Source: Marinibacterium profundimaris (GTDB taxonomy: Bacteria; Pseudomonadota; Alphaproteobacteria; Rhodobacterales; Rhodobacteraceae). Taken from it: 64,000 nt of DNA. Made by a program: the position numbers and the translations under genes. Location of the stretch: contig NZ_AQQR01000002.1 in assembly GCF_002210095.1 (NCBI RefSeq), positions 186,001 through 250,000 on the forward strand. The letters run 5' to 3'. The notes under the pieces were generated by a model, which worked only from the letters and a program-made list of their open reading frames with translations, was not told the DNA's origin and made no database searches. Shown here in pieces: positions 1 to 7,371 of the stretch. How positions within the stretch are numbered: position 1 is the stretch's first letter; each line of letters opens with the position of its first letter.

Positions 1-1
1 G

Positions 2-409
2 CTGAACGTGGCGCTTGGAGGCGACCTGGACCAGGACGCCTGGGCGACCTTCGGTTCCGACAACAAGATCCGCACCATCCTGCCCCGCCGCCGCATCGAC
101 GTGCTGGACAAAACGCAGCTTGCACGGATCGCGGGACAGGAGGACATGAGCGTCAACGCCCTTCACACCCAGGCGGTCCAGTCCCTGGGCGAAGGGCTTC
201 AGGTGTCTGCCCGGGACGAATTCGGTATGATCCAGGCGGTGGAACGGTCGCGCGATCCCTTTGCGCTGGGGGTGCAATGGCACCCCGAGCACCTGTTCTA
301 CGCCCGCCGCCAGCGCGCGATCTTCCGCGCGCTGGTTGTCGCCGCAAAGGCGCGGGCCGAGGCCCGGAACCAGGGGCGCGCCGTGCGCGAGGATGCGGTG
401 CACGCCTGA
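2..409 (+). CDS. Gamma-glutamyl-GABA hydrolase-like glutamine amidotransferase (peptidase C26), 5' end missing
   Basis: The frame is open to the window edge, so this is the C-terminal part (about 135 residues) of a larger protein. It starts in a NVALGGDLDQD segment and ends with GVQWHPEH, which carries the His and Glu of the class I glutamine amidotransferase triad as arranged in peptidase C26 (PuuD-like) enzymes. That family cleaves gamma-glutamyl-GABA or related gamma-glutamyl amides in the cytoplasm during putrescine or polyamine catabolism. The catalytic Cys lies upstream of the window and cannot be checked. A GTG codon at position 8 lies inside the conserved core and is not the start. 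The substrate is inferred from the family only. Confidence 0.8.
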   Translation: MNVALGGDLDQDAWATFGSDNKIRTILPRRRIDVLDKTQLARIAGQEDMSVNALHTQAVQSLGEGLQVSARDEFGMIQAVERSRDPFALGVQWHPEHLFYARRQRAIFRALVVAAKARAEARNQGRAVREDAVHA

Positions 410-449
410 TCCCGCCTGACAGGACAGCGCAAAGTCGAGACAGGCCAGG

Positions 450-476
450 AGCCGCGGGCTGTTCCTCGCGGCTTTT
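450..476 (+). terminator. Rho-independent terminator after the amidotransferase
   Basis: A 7-bp stem AGCCGCG/CGCGGCT (450-456 with 467-473) is followed by a short T run, 40 bases past the stop codon of the rightward gene. Confidence 0.65.
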
Positions 477-626
477 GCATGGCGGGAAGCGGCTTTTGGG
501 CGTTGAACAGACGAAAGCGAGGCAGCTTTTTCGCCCTCGGGCCCCACCCCGCCAACCAAGAGCCGCGCGACCGGAGGGTCCGTGTGAACCGGACAGCTCC
601 CCCGAACCTCAGGCAGCCCGGCGCAT

Positions 627-659
627 AAAAAAAGACCGGCCGGAAAGATCCGGCCGGTC
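627..659 (-). terminator. Strong terminator for the leftward csbD-PPOX operon
   Basis: A perfect 11-bp stem (634-644 with 649-659) has loop AAGA. It is preceded on the plus strand by seven A residues, which become a U tract in the leftward transcript. It lies 33 bases past the stop of the PPOX gene. Confidence 0.85.
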
Positions 660-691
660 GTTCACTTGTTAAAGCCTGTCCGCTTACTGCA

Positions 692-1207
692 TCATGCGGC
701 GAGGTTCAGGTGCAGCACGTGATGCTCACCGACGTCCGGATCGCCTTTTTCATCCGACATGGCGGCGCGCATCATCTTCAGCCCCACGACGACCGGGTTG
801 CCATCAGACACCCAGACCGACGCTTCGCGCGGCGTGTAGCGCAGAAGGGTCACCTTCGGGTCATCACGGCCGTGCTCGAACCAAGCTGCGGCGCCGTAGC
901 TCCACAGCTCGTCCAGCTTTTCGGCGCTGTCATAGACCACCAGGCTGCCCTGAAGGCTGGCCTGGTAATCACCGCTCGGCGCCTGCAGGGTGAACCCTGC
1001 CTCCGCCCCATGGCCGATGGCGGCCACGAGGTCGGTGTCCGAAGAGGTGATGAACCAGATGCTTTCCGTGCCCGGGTCCGCATAATGGGTCATCGGCTGG
1101 GGGTGTTGCCCCGAATCCTTGACCCAAAGCATGCCGACCCGCGTGTCATCCAGCTTGTCCCAGAGTTGCCCCTTGGCCTTCACCGGATCTTCGGTCCGCG
1201 TGGCCAT
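692..1207 (-). CDS. PPOX-fold general stress protein (pyridoxamine 5'-phosphate oxidase-like, GsiB/YdaG type)
   Basis: This 171-residue cytosolic protein resembles the flavin-binding split-barrel stress proteins (general stress protein 26-like). Residues about 20-140 show the pattern GMLWVKDSG...PMTHYAD...SIWFITSSDTDLV, followed by a region resembling the barrel's second half (SGDYQASLQG, VVYDSAEKLDELW). Such proteins bind flavin or F420-like cofactors, but a specific reaction cannot be assigned. The start ATG has GAGGTG a suitable distance upstream, and only 3 bp separate it from the csbD stop, so the two genes form one operon. The operon promoter is the EcfG-type site at 1519-1543, which places this gene in the general stress regulon. 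Confidence 0.85.
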   Translation of the reverse strand: MATRTEDPVKAKGQLWDKLDDTRVGMLWVKDSGQHPQPMTHYADPGTESIWFITSSDTDLVAAIGHGAEAGFTLQAPSGDYQASLQGSLVVYDSAEKLDELWSYGAAAWFEHGRDDPKVTLLRYTPREASVWVSDGNPVVVGLKMMRAAMSDEKGDPDVGEHHVLHLNLAA

Positions 1208-1210
1208 GGC

Positions 1211-1408
1211 TTACACCTCGGCCAGGATATCGTCCACGCTGCGCTTGGCTTCTTCCTTGGTCTGGCCATAGCGCTGCTGCAGCTTGCCTTCGATCTGTTC
1301 ACGATCGCCCTTGGCCTGCTCCAGCTCGTCATCGGTCAGCTCGCCGTACTTCTCGCGCAGCTTGCCTTTGACCTCGGTCCATTTACCCATGATCTGATCA
1401 TTGTTCAT
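1211..1408 (-). CDS. CsbD-family stress response protein
   Basis: This 65-residue, highly charged, helical protein has the CsbD signature: N-terminal NNDQIMGKWTEVKGKLREKYG, then a repeat-like GKLQQRYGQTKEEAK segment. CsbD proteins are small, abundant stress proteins of unknown biochemistry, often under alternative sigma factors. The ATG at 1408 was chosen over a longer frame to 1492 because AAAGGAG lies just upstream and the CsbD fold begins there. It is the first gene of a two-gene operon with the PPOX protein. An EcfG promoter match lies about 110 bases upstream. Confidence 0.9.
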   Translation of the reverse strand: MNNDQIMGKWTEVKGKLREKYGELTDDELEQAKGDREQIEGKLQQRYGQTKEEAKRSVDDILAEV

Positions 1409-1518
1409 AGCGTCACTCCTTTGCGGTCTGCGACTATGTCTCAGGCTAAATGCCTGAAAACGTTGAGCTATTCCTTGGGGATAGCGGCGCACCGCTGTCG
1501 CCCGTCTTGTATGGTAAG

Positions 1519-1543
1519 AACGTCTCGGACGCGGCGAAGTTCC
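1519..1543 (-). promoter_or_regulatory. EcfG-type promoter for csbD-PPOX
   Basis: On the minus strand GGAAC (1539-1543) and CGTT (1519-1522) are separated by exactly 16 bases, a perfect match to the alphaproteobacterial general-stress sigma consensus. The site lies between the PLD stop and csbD, giving a leader of about 100 nt. Confidence 0.8.
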
Positions 1544-1573
1544 TGAAAATCGCGCGCGTCGCCGCGATTTCGA

Positions 1574-3046
1574 TCAGACCAGATCTTCGGTCACGCCGGG
1601 CAGATCCGTCTGCAGATCGGCCAGCGCATCGGGCGCATGGGGCACCAGGAAACCGGTCCGGTTCACGGGTTGGCGCATGCCGTTGCGGATGATCTCCTTG
1701 CCCCACCATTGCTGCAGGGTCTTGGGATCCTGCGCCTCGGGCGGGATCTCGTCGAACCACCAGTGCCGGAACAGGGCCGCGCGCAGGGCGGCGATGCGGT
1801 CGGGGTCCTCGATGCGGATTGCGGCCTCGGTATCCCAGTGCATCGAGCGGCCGTTGAGGTTGGCCGAGCCGACCATGGCGAAGTCCGCGTCCTGCACCAG
1901 CAGTTTGTTGTGGACGTAGACGATGGGCGAGCCGGACGATGACTCTACCGTGTCACGCGCGGCATAGCGCGGCTGGACAGGGCTGGCGAAGGTCGCGCGG
2001 TCGCCAAAGGCGTCCTTGATCCGGGCAATCGCCTCGGCCTGCCTGGCCATGCCGAACTGGACGTCGATTTCCCGATTGCCGAAAAAGGCCACCTCTTCCG
2101 GCAGAGAGGGCAGCACCACCACCAGGCGCAGGTCCGGGGTCTTTCGCCCGGCCTCCGCCAGCGCATCGGCAATGATGGAGGAGCGCAGGAACTGGGTTTC
2201 CACGTAGATCAGGTGTTTCGCCCGCCCGAAGGCCGCCAGGTGATCGTCCTGTATCTCGTGCAGGACATTGCGGGGCGACAGGAAGGGGAACTGCACCTTT
2301 CGTGGGGCCGACATGGTCCGGCGCAGACGGTTCAGCTGTGAAGGCTGCGCCCGGCCCGAGGTGACCTCGAGCATTTCCTTCAGGTGGCGGCGTCCCTCCT
2401 CGGCCTCGGGGCCGCGGATCATCAGCTGCACGTCGGACCAGGTATGGGCCGCGGGGCGGTCGTGGTCCGGCGTGTCCCAGCGGCGTTCGTTCAGGTCGAG
2501 CCCGCCGACATACAGCACCTTGCCGTCGATCACCGCGATCTTCTGGTGGTGACTTACGGGGCTGAGCACCGGCAGGCGGTCGGGATCAAGCCGCACGGCC
2601 TGCAAGCGGCGGCGCACACCCTTGATCTGGCGGAGCTTCTCGCGCCACTTCATCGCCACCGCCGGCAGCAGCGCGACCCAGGGCAGCAGCCCGGCCTCGG
2701 CCCTGTGCAGATCGGCGATCACACGCAGCTGGCCCGGCGCGGGCCGGGCGATTTCCGCCAACGCCCCGGCCTGGCGCTTGGTCTGCCAGGTCAGTTCGTG
2801 CAGCTCTGTCGCCATGACCGGATCGAAATCGGACACGATCAGCGTGACCGAAACGCCGCGTTCCAGCGCATCGGCCAACAGGTCGAACCAGGTCTCGCCG
2901 ATCGCCCGCGCCTCTGCACTGCGCAGCTTCGTGCGCATGTCAAAAATGCGAAAGCCGCCGATGATCTCGCTCTCGGCGGCCAGTACAGCCCTTTCAAAGG
3001 CGGGCCAGGCTTGCGCCGCCGTAATGAGGACCTCGAAATCGTCCAT
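1574..3046 (-). CDS. Phospholipase D-like protein (two HKD motifs), last gene of the GSR operon
   Basis: This 490-residue protein has two PLD phosphodiesterase motifs: HHQKIAVIDG in the first half and HNKLLVQDADFAMVGSANLNGRS in the second. That is the layout of active PLD/cardiolipin-synthase superfamily enzymes. There is no clear signal peptide or membrane segment, so a cytosolic or peripheral role on phospholipid head groups is likely; hydrolase and transphosphatidylase activities cannot be told apart. The ATG at 3046 (MDDFEVL) was preferred over an upstream start because the domain begins there. It follows the histidine kinase by 16 bp and is therefore co-transcribed with nepR-ecfG. A lipid-active enzyme in that operon is unusual. 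Confidence 0.85.
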   Translation of the reverse strand: MDDFEVLITAAQAWPAFERAVLAAESEIIGGFRIFDMRTKLRSAEARAIGETWFDLLADALERGVSVTLIVSDFDPVMATELHELTWQTKRQAGALAEIARPAPGQLRVIADLHRAEAGLLPWVALLPAVAMKWREKLRQIKGVRRRLQAVRLDPDRLPVLSPVSHHQKIAVIDGKVLYVGGLDLNERRWDTPDHDRPAAHTWSDVQLMIRGPEAEEGRRHLKEMLEVTSGRAQPSQLNRLRRTMSAPRKVQFPFLSPRNVLHEIQDDHLAAFGRAKHLIYVETQFLRSSIIADALAEAGRKTPDLRLVVVLPSLPEEVAFFGNREIDVQFGMARQAEAIARIKDAFGDRATFASPVQPRYAARDTVESSSGSPIVYVHNKLLVQDADFAMVGSANLNGRSMHWDTEAAIRIEDPDRIAALRAALFRHWWFDEIPPEAQDPKTLQQWWGKEIIRNGMRQPVNRTGFLVPHAPDALADLQTDLPGVTEDLV

Positions 3047-3062
3047 GAGTTCGGTCCTGAGT

Positions 3063-4781
3063 TTACTGTCGCATGTCGTTGGTGAACTCGGCGCGCTTGA
3101 AGTGCACACCATAACGATAAGTCCGTTCGTCCTGCTCTTGTTCCGCCCGCGCCTCGAGTTGACTGATGAAGGCCCGCATCAGCCGCGTTCCCAGGCCGCC
3201 CATCCCGGTGTCGAAATCGTTCTCCGGCAACAGGCGCTCGCCAAGGGTGTTTTCCAGCATGAAATAGACCATGTCATCGTCGTCGACCGACAGGGTCACC
3301 CGGATCTTCGCCGGGCCGGTGTCGGGCTTGCCGGCATGCTTGATCGCGTTGGTCATCGCCTCCGAGAACAACATCGACAACGGCACCGCCTGGTCGGGAT
3401 ACAGATGCACCTCCTGCAGGTCGGTTTCGATCTCCAGCCCCGATTCCGGGCCCAGCGGCGCAAGGTCGGCCAGCAGCGTGCGGATCAGCTCGGCCGCGTC
3501 GATCGTCGTTGTCTCGGCCCCGGTGTAAAGCGAGCGGTGCAGCGTCGCCAGGCCGCGCACCCGGCGCTGCAGGTCGGCCAGGATGCGGCGCGCCTCTTTC
3601 GAATGGGTCAGCCGCGACTGCATGTTCATGATCGAGGCAATGAGCTGCAGGTTGTTCTTCACGCGGTGGTGCACTTCACGCAGAAGGACCTCCTTGTCGC
3701 GGAGGTCCTGTTCCTGCTTTGCCTCGGCCTGGGCCAGCAACAGGATCATCCTGTTGAAGGCGGTTTCCGCCGCCTTGAGCTCGTCCGGTGGGCGATCCAG
3801 TTCGATCCGGCCGCCCGAGAGCCGCCCGAGCGCGTGCTGCCGCATCGCCGAGGCAAGGGCCGAGACGTGGCGGATCACCAGGCGTTGCACCCCGAAGAAG
3901 GCGACGCCCATCCCGGCCAGCCACATCAGCAGCGGGAAGGTGACCGACAGGCGCGCACGCCAGAGCGCATGGCCGTCCACGGCCACCGCGGCGGGCCAGC
4001 TGCCCACGATCGCGGCCGAGCCGGGCACGATCTCGGAGATGGCGAAGACGCGCCGTTCTCCGTCGTTGCTCCAGCCCTCGAAGGTATCGCCGATCCGATC
4101 GAACAGCGCTTCGGGCAGGACGCCCGTCGGCATATGGGCCTCGGCGGTCTCGGTGCCGCCGGTGGCAGAAATCACCTGCCCCCTGTTGTTGATCGCCGCC
4201 AGGTGCAGCCCGCGCTCGGTGGATTCGTCGTTCAGAAGCGCGTCGGCGATCCGCGAGGGGATCGAGATCATGACATAGCCTTCGACGGCCCCCTCGCGCT
4301 GGACGGCATCGGCCACGACAACCACGGGAATGCCGGTCACGCGGCCGCGGCCAACCAGTTCGATATGCGGCCCGCCGCTTTCTACGACGCCCTGGAAAGC
4401 CTCGGAATCGAGGATGTTGATGCCCGTCGCGCGCGAGGCGCAGACGATGTTGCCCATGGGATCGGCAAAGCCGGCATAGGCAAACCTGGGGTGGAATCGA
4501 ACGAATTCAGCCAGCAGGGAATCGCATTCGTCGCGCAGCTCTTCGAGCCCCAGGGCGGACATGCCCTTGGCCGCGCCAAGGGCTTCGCGGATCAGTTCCC
4601 GTTCGGCGGCCGCCGCGCTTTCGGTTTCTGCCTGAAGCGCGGCCTGGTTCAGCCGCTCCGCCTCGTCGACAACGGCCCGGGTCTGGTAGACGGAGATAAG
4701 CCCCAGCGGAAGCAGAGCGAGGGTCAACAGGATCACCAGCTGCCCTGTCAAGCTCCGCATGGGGGCCAGCAATCCCTTCAT
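3063..4781 (-). CDS. Membrane sensor histidine kinase, HisKA_2/HWE type, general stress response
   Basis: This 572-residue kinase has a transmembrane helix (about 13-33), a periplasmic sensing region (about 35-270, Cache-like by position, not proven), a second helix (about 278-300), a HAMP-like linker, a HisKA_2 dimerisation domain with EVHHRVKNN at about 369-377 (phosphoacceptor His372 expected), and a HATPase domain with N-box SEAMTNAIKHA and GMGGLG. HisKA_2/HWE kinases phosphorylate PhyR-type regulators. Encoded 18 bp downstream of ecfG and two genes from nepR, it is the natural candidate kinase (PhyK-like) for the divergently encoded PhyR. A CGGAGC motif precedes the ATG. The signal it senses is unknown. 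Confidence 0.88.
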   Translation of the reverse strand: MKGLLAPMRSLTGQLVILLTLALLPLGLISVYQTRAVVDEAERLNQAALQAETESAAAAERELIREALGAAKGMSALGLEELRDECDSLLAEFVRFHPRFAYAGFADPMGNIVCASRATGINILDSEAFQGVVESGGPHIELVGRGRVTGIPVVVVADAVQREGAVEGYVMISIPSRIADALLNDESTERGLHLAAINNRGQVISATGGTETAEAHMPTGVLPEALFDRIGDTFEGWSNDGERRVFAISEIVPGSAAIVGSWPAAVAVDGHALWRARLSVTFPLLMWLAGMGVAFFGVQRLVIRHVSALASAMRQHALGRLSGGRIELDRPPDELKAAETAFNRMILLLAQAEAKQEQDLRDKEVLLREVHHRVKNNLQLIASIMNMQSRLTHSKEARRILADLQRRVRGLATLHRSLYTGAETTTIDAAELIRTLLADLAPLGPESGLEIETDLQEVHLYPDQAVPLSMLFSEAMTNAIKHAGKPDTGPAKIRVTLSVDDDDMVYFMLENTLGERLLPENDFDTGMGGLGTRLMRAFISQLEARAEQEQDERTYRYGVHFKRAEFTNDMRQ

Positions 4782-4799
4782 TCAAGGTTGCTCCGAAGT

Positions 4800-5351
4800 T
4801 CAGGCGGCGCGCGTCGGGGACGACACGATACCGGCGGTCACGGAGTCGGTCAGGTCCAGCCCATGGTCGTCTTCAAGGTGCATCAGTTCCGCCAGTCGGG
4901 CGCGTGCCCGGTTCACGCGGCTTTTGATCGTGCCAACCTTGACGTTGCACATATCCGCCGCTTCTTCGTACGAGAAGCCGCTTGCGCCCACCAGGACCAG
5001 CGCCTCGCGGTGCTCTTCCTTCAGCTGGGCGAATGCCTCGTTGAAATCCCGCATCTGCAGTCGGCCGTCGTGGTCCGGTTTCTGCGACAGGCTCTCGGCG
5101 TGGCTGCCGTCGGCATCCTCGACTTCGCGCTGGCGCTTGCGATGGTGGGAATAATAGGTGTTGCGCAGGATCGTGAACAGCCAGGCGCGCATGTTGGTGC
5201 CCGCCTCGAAACTGTCGATATTCGTCCACGCCTTGACCAGCGCATCCTGCACCATGTCGTCGGCCAGGGCGGAATTCCGGGTCAGGCTGAAGGCGAAGGC
5301 GCGGAGCGACTTGATGTGCTCCACGATCTCTTCACGCGGATTAGCGACCAT
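4800..5351 (-). CDS. ecfG: EcfG-family ECF sigma factor, general stress response
   Basis: This 183-residue ECF sigma factor has region 2 (AFAFSLTRNSALADDMVQDALVKAW, in pieces) and region 4 (EEHREALVLVGASGFSYEEAADMC with NVKVGTIKSRVNRAR). It directs RNA polymerase to GGAAC-N16-CGTT promoters, of which several are visible nearby. The ATG at 5351 was chosen: a longer frame to 5438 would overlap most of nepR. The start overlaps the nepR stop by 11 bp, so translation is probably coupled, keeping sigma and anti-sigma levels matched. It is followed by the histidine kinase. The neighbourhood separates it from other ECF groups. Confidence 0.92.
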   Translation of the reverse strand: MVANPREEIVEHIKSLRAFAFSLTRNSALADDMVQDALVKAWTNIDSFEAGTNMRAWLFTILRNTYYSHHRKRQREVEDADGSHAESLSQKPDHDGRLQMRDFNEAFAQLKEEHREALVLVGASGFSYEEAADMCNVKVGTIKSRVNRARARLAELMHLEDDHGLDLTDSVTAGIVSSPTRAA

Positions 5352-5595
5352 TGCGGACGCCTCCCGCCTGTTGCTGGGCAACGGGCGCATCGTCTTCCAT
5401 GACGTTCGGCGCCTGCGCCACCTGCGCTGATTGCTCATTGTCCGAGGACCGGTTTTTGCTTTCGGCCGCGCGCAACTCGGCCAGGAGGTTCGTGAACCGA
5501 TCGGGCACGTCCTCTTTCAGAACATCGTTGAACGCCCGCTTCAGGTTGGCGTCGATCAACTGTTCCATTTTCGCTGCGCGGTCTTTTTCAGGCAT
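5341..5595 (-). CDS. nepR: NepR anti-sigma factor
   Basis: This is an 84-residue protein from the ATG at 5595; a GTG at 5631 would give 96 residues. The conserved NepR core is visible: MEQLIDANLKRAFNDVL then EDVPDRFTNLLAEL, two helices that bind EcfG and, on stress, phosphorylated PhyR. The C-terminus is polar and Gln/Asn-rich. The ATG was preferred because the EcfG promoter at 5643-5667 predicts transcription starting near 5636, leaving an almost leaderless mRNA for the GTG but a leader of about 40 nt for the ATG. The Shine-Dalgarno of the ATG (AGAAG) is weak, so the start remains uncertain. It overlaps ecfG by 11 bp. Confidence 0.85.
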   Translation of the reverse strand: MPEKDRAAKMEQLIDANLKRAFNDVLKEDVPDRFTNLLAELRAAESKNRSSDNEQSAQVAQAPNVMEDDAPVAQQQAGGVRNGR

Positions 5596-5635
5596 GTCTT
5601 CTGCGCTCAACTTTGCTTTTTTTACGTCCACGACT

Positions 5636-5660
5636 GGAACGAAACGCCGAGTTACCGGTT
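5636..5660 (+). promoter_or_regulatory. EcfG-type promoter for phyR (one mismatch)
   Basis: GGAAC at 5636-5640 and GGTT at 5657-5660 have 16 bases between them, one mismatch from CGTT. It faces and overlaps the nepR promoter on the other strand, and the phyR ATG lies about 30 nt past the expected start. Confidence 0.65.
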
Positions 5661-5667
5661 TGGTTCC
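5643..5667 (-). promoter_or_regulatory. EcfG-type promoter for nepR-ecfG-kinase-PLD
   Basis: On the minus strand GGAAC (5663-5667), a 16-base spacer and CGTT (5643-5646) give a perfect consensus match. This predicts autoregulation of the sigma/anti-sigma operon. Confidence 0.85.
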
Positions 5668-5697
5668 GTAGATAGTTCAAAAAAGTGAGACTCAAGG

Positions 5698-6507
5698 ATG
5701 ACCACTGCCTCTAACGGAGATCTTGCCGCACAGGTCGGGACCAATCTTCCTTATTTGCGCCGCTATGCCCGGGCACTGACGGGGGCCCAGAACAGTGGTG
5801 ACAAGTACGCGATGGCCACACTGGAGGCGATCCTGGCCGATCCGCAGGTTTATGATCGGTCGATCTCGCCCAAGGCAGCCCTGTTCCAGGTTTTCCACAG
5901 CATCTGGTCCACCAGCGGCGCGACCTTCGAAGACGGTGATACCGGCCTGGCGGCGCGCGCGCAGGCGCATCTGTCGAGCCTGACCAACGACACCCGCGAG
6001 GCGCTGCTGCTCCACACCATCGAGGAATTCACCTTCGAAGACCTGGGCGCCATCCTTGGCGTGTCCCAGGACGAGGCGCGTGAACTGGTCGACATCGCCT
6101 ACTCGGAAATGTCCAAGTCCGTCTCGGGTCGCGTGATGATCATCGAGGACGAAGCGATCATCGCCATCGACCTGGAAGCGATCGTGTCGGAAATGGGCCA
6201 TCAGATCACCGGCGTCGCCCGGACCGAAGAGGCCGCGATCAAGCTGGCCGAAGCCGAGAAGCCCGACCTGATCCTGTCCGACATCCACCTTGCCGACAAT
6301 TCCAGCGGCATCGACGCGGTGAACCGGATCCTGGCCAAGCATGGAGATTGCCCTGTCATCTTCATCACCGCCTATCCCGAGCGTCTTCTGACCGGCGAAG
6401 GTCCCGAACCCGCCTTCCTGATCTCCAAGCCCTACAGCGAAGACCAGGTGCGGTCTGCGGTCAGCCAGGCGATGTTCTTCGCCTCCACCGAAACGCTGAA
6501 AGCCTGA
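5698..6507 (+). CDS. phyR: PhyR response regulator (sigma-like domain plus receiver)
   Basis: This 269-residue protein has an N-terminal ECF sigma-like domain (about 1-140, NLPYLRRYARALTG...TFEDLGAILGVSQDEAREL) and a C-terminal receiver (about 145-262) with acidic pocket IIEDE, phosphoacceptor Asp195 in LILSDIHLAD, Thr in FITAYPE and Lys in ISKPY. On phosphorylation the sigma-like domain captures NepR and frees EcfG, the partner switch of the alphaproteobacterial general stress response. It is transcribed divergently from nepR-ecfG across a short intergenic region containing overlapping EcfG promoters. A clear terminator follows. Confidence 0.95.
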   Translation: MTTASNGDLAAQVGTNLPYLRRYARALTGAQNSGDKYAMATLEAILADPQVYDRSISPKAALFQVFHSIWSTSGATFEDGDTGLAARAQAHLSSLTNDTREALLLHTIEEFTFEDLGAILGVSQDEARELVDIAYSEMSKSVSGRVMIIEDEAIIAIDLEAIVSEMGHQITGVARTEEAAIKLAEAEKPDLILSDIHLADNSSGIDAVNRILAKHGDCPVIFITAYPERLLTGEGPEPAFLISKPYSEDQVRSAVSQAMFFASTETLKA

Positions 6508-6537
6508 CAGCACAGGATGCGCAACGCTTATGTGTTC

Positions 6538-6566
6538 GAAAGGGGGCCTGCGGGTCCCCTTTTTTT
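6538..6566 (+). terminator. Rho-independent terminator of phyR
   Basis: AAAGGGG and CCCCTTTT arms enclose a 10-base loop (6539-6545 with 6556-6562) and end in a T7 run. Confidence 0.85.
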
Positions 6567-6760
6567 GGTGTACGTCGCTCGGTTCCGCGCCCGTTTGGCC
6601 TCCTGATGGAACTACGCGCAAAGGTGCCAAACAGTTCCTTAACTTCGTATCAAGCGACGTGTTCCGGCGATGCAGACGTGTGCCGCGGGTCCAAAGGCTC
6701 TGACGACAAGGCCCCGCTGCTGGCTCAGGCCACGAGGGGGGCGATCTTGGCCAGGGCCGA
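6567..6760. other. Non-coding stretch between convergent phyR and dps terminators
   Basis: I find no convincing gene here. Frames are short and lack Shine-Dalgarno sequences. Two weak leftward EcfG-like matches lie inside: GGAAC-N17-CGTA ending at 6613, and GGAAC-N16-AGTT with its -35 at 6658-6662. Neither points at a gene. Confidence 0.5.
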
Positions 6761-6785
6761 AAAAAGCCCCGCTCGAAAGCGGGGC
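6761..6785 (-). terminator. Strong terminator of dps
   Basis: A perfect 8-bp stem GCCCCGCT/AGCGGGGC (6766-6773 with 6778-6785) with loop CGAA is preceded by an A run on the plus strand. Read leftward it is a canonical intrinsic terminator downstream of dps. Confidence 0.88.
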
Positions 6786-6863
6786 AGGTAGCAGGCAGAG
6801 GTGCCTACGGGACAACTTTGCTATTGCGTGCCATTGCGGCAGGACCCGTTCGGCCCCTCAAGA

Positions 6864-7361
6864 TCACGACTTGGCAATGGCGCGCAGCATCCATGCGGCG
6901 CTCTCGTGGAACGCGCTTCGTGCGGTGGCGAGGTCCTCGGTCACCGGGTCCTTGCGGCCATCGACCAGTTCGACGACGGCATGCAGGCGGTGGGCAACGC
7001 GCTCGTGGTCCGAGGCAAGGTCTTCCACCATCTCGGCGGCGGTCAGCTCGATGCCGCGATCCTCGATCTTCGAATGCTCCATGATCTGCGCCAGGGTCGA
7101 CGGTGCCAGTTTGCCCAGGGCACGGATCCGTTCGGCAAGCTCGTCGGCGGCGGCGAACATGTTCTCGTACTGCTCTTCAGTCAGCTTGTGGATCGAGTAG
7201 AACAGCGGCCCTTCGACATTCCAGTGATAGGCGTGGGTCTTGAAGACCAGCCGGTAGGTATCGGCCAGCACTCCGGCCAGCGCATCGGAGATTGCGCCCG
7301 CGTCCCGGACACCCGTGGACACGTCGCTGGCGGAGGGAACAACTTGCAGTGCGTCCTTCAT
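6864..7361 (-). CDS. dps: Dps-family DNA-binding ferritin-like stress protein
   Basis: This 165-residue protein has the Dps four-helix core. The ferroxidase motif is visible as FKTHAYHWNVEGPLFYSIH plus the acidic helix LTEEQYENMFAAADELAERIRALG, and a C-terminal helix ends AAWMLRAIAKS. Dps dodecamers oxidise and store iron using peroxide and protect DNA in stressed cells. The ATG at 7361 was chosen because AAGGAG lies 7 bases upstream; longer frames run into the preceding gene. It follows the TPP enzyme by only 10 bp, but also has its own EcfG promoter match inside that gene's 3' end (7393-7417). It can therefore be induced separately by general stress. Confidence 0.9.
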   Translation of the reverse strand: MKDALQVVPSASDVSTGVRDAGAISDALAGVLADTYRLVFKTHAYHWNVEGPLFYSIHKLTEEQYENMFAAADELAERIRALGKLAPSTLAQIMEHSKIEDRGIELTAAEMVEDLASDHERVAHRLHAVVELVDGRKDPVTEDLATARSAFHESAAWMLRAIAKS

Positions 7362-7371
7362 CTTTTTCTCC

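Noticed and set aside
2622-5402. Very long open frame on the plus strand opposite the PLD, kinase and ecfG genes
   Set aside because: It is antisense to well-supported genes, is Arg/Gly/Pro/His-rich and has no ribosome site; a GC-rich shadow.
6613-6662. Two leftward EcfG-like matches (GGAAC-N17-CGTA and GGAAC-N16-AGTT)
   Set aside because: Each has a mismatch and neither precedes a gene; they point at the phyR terminator region.
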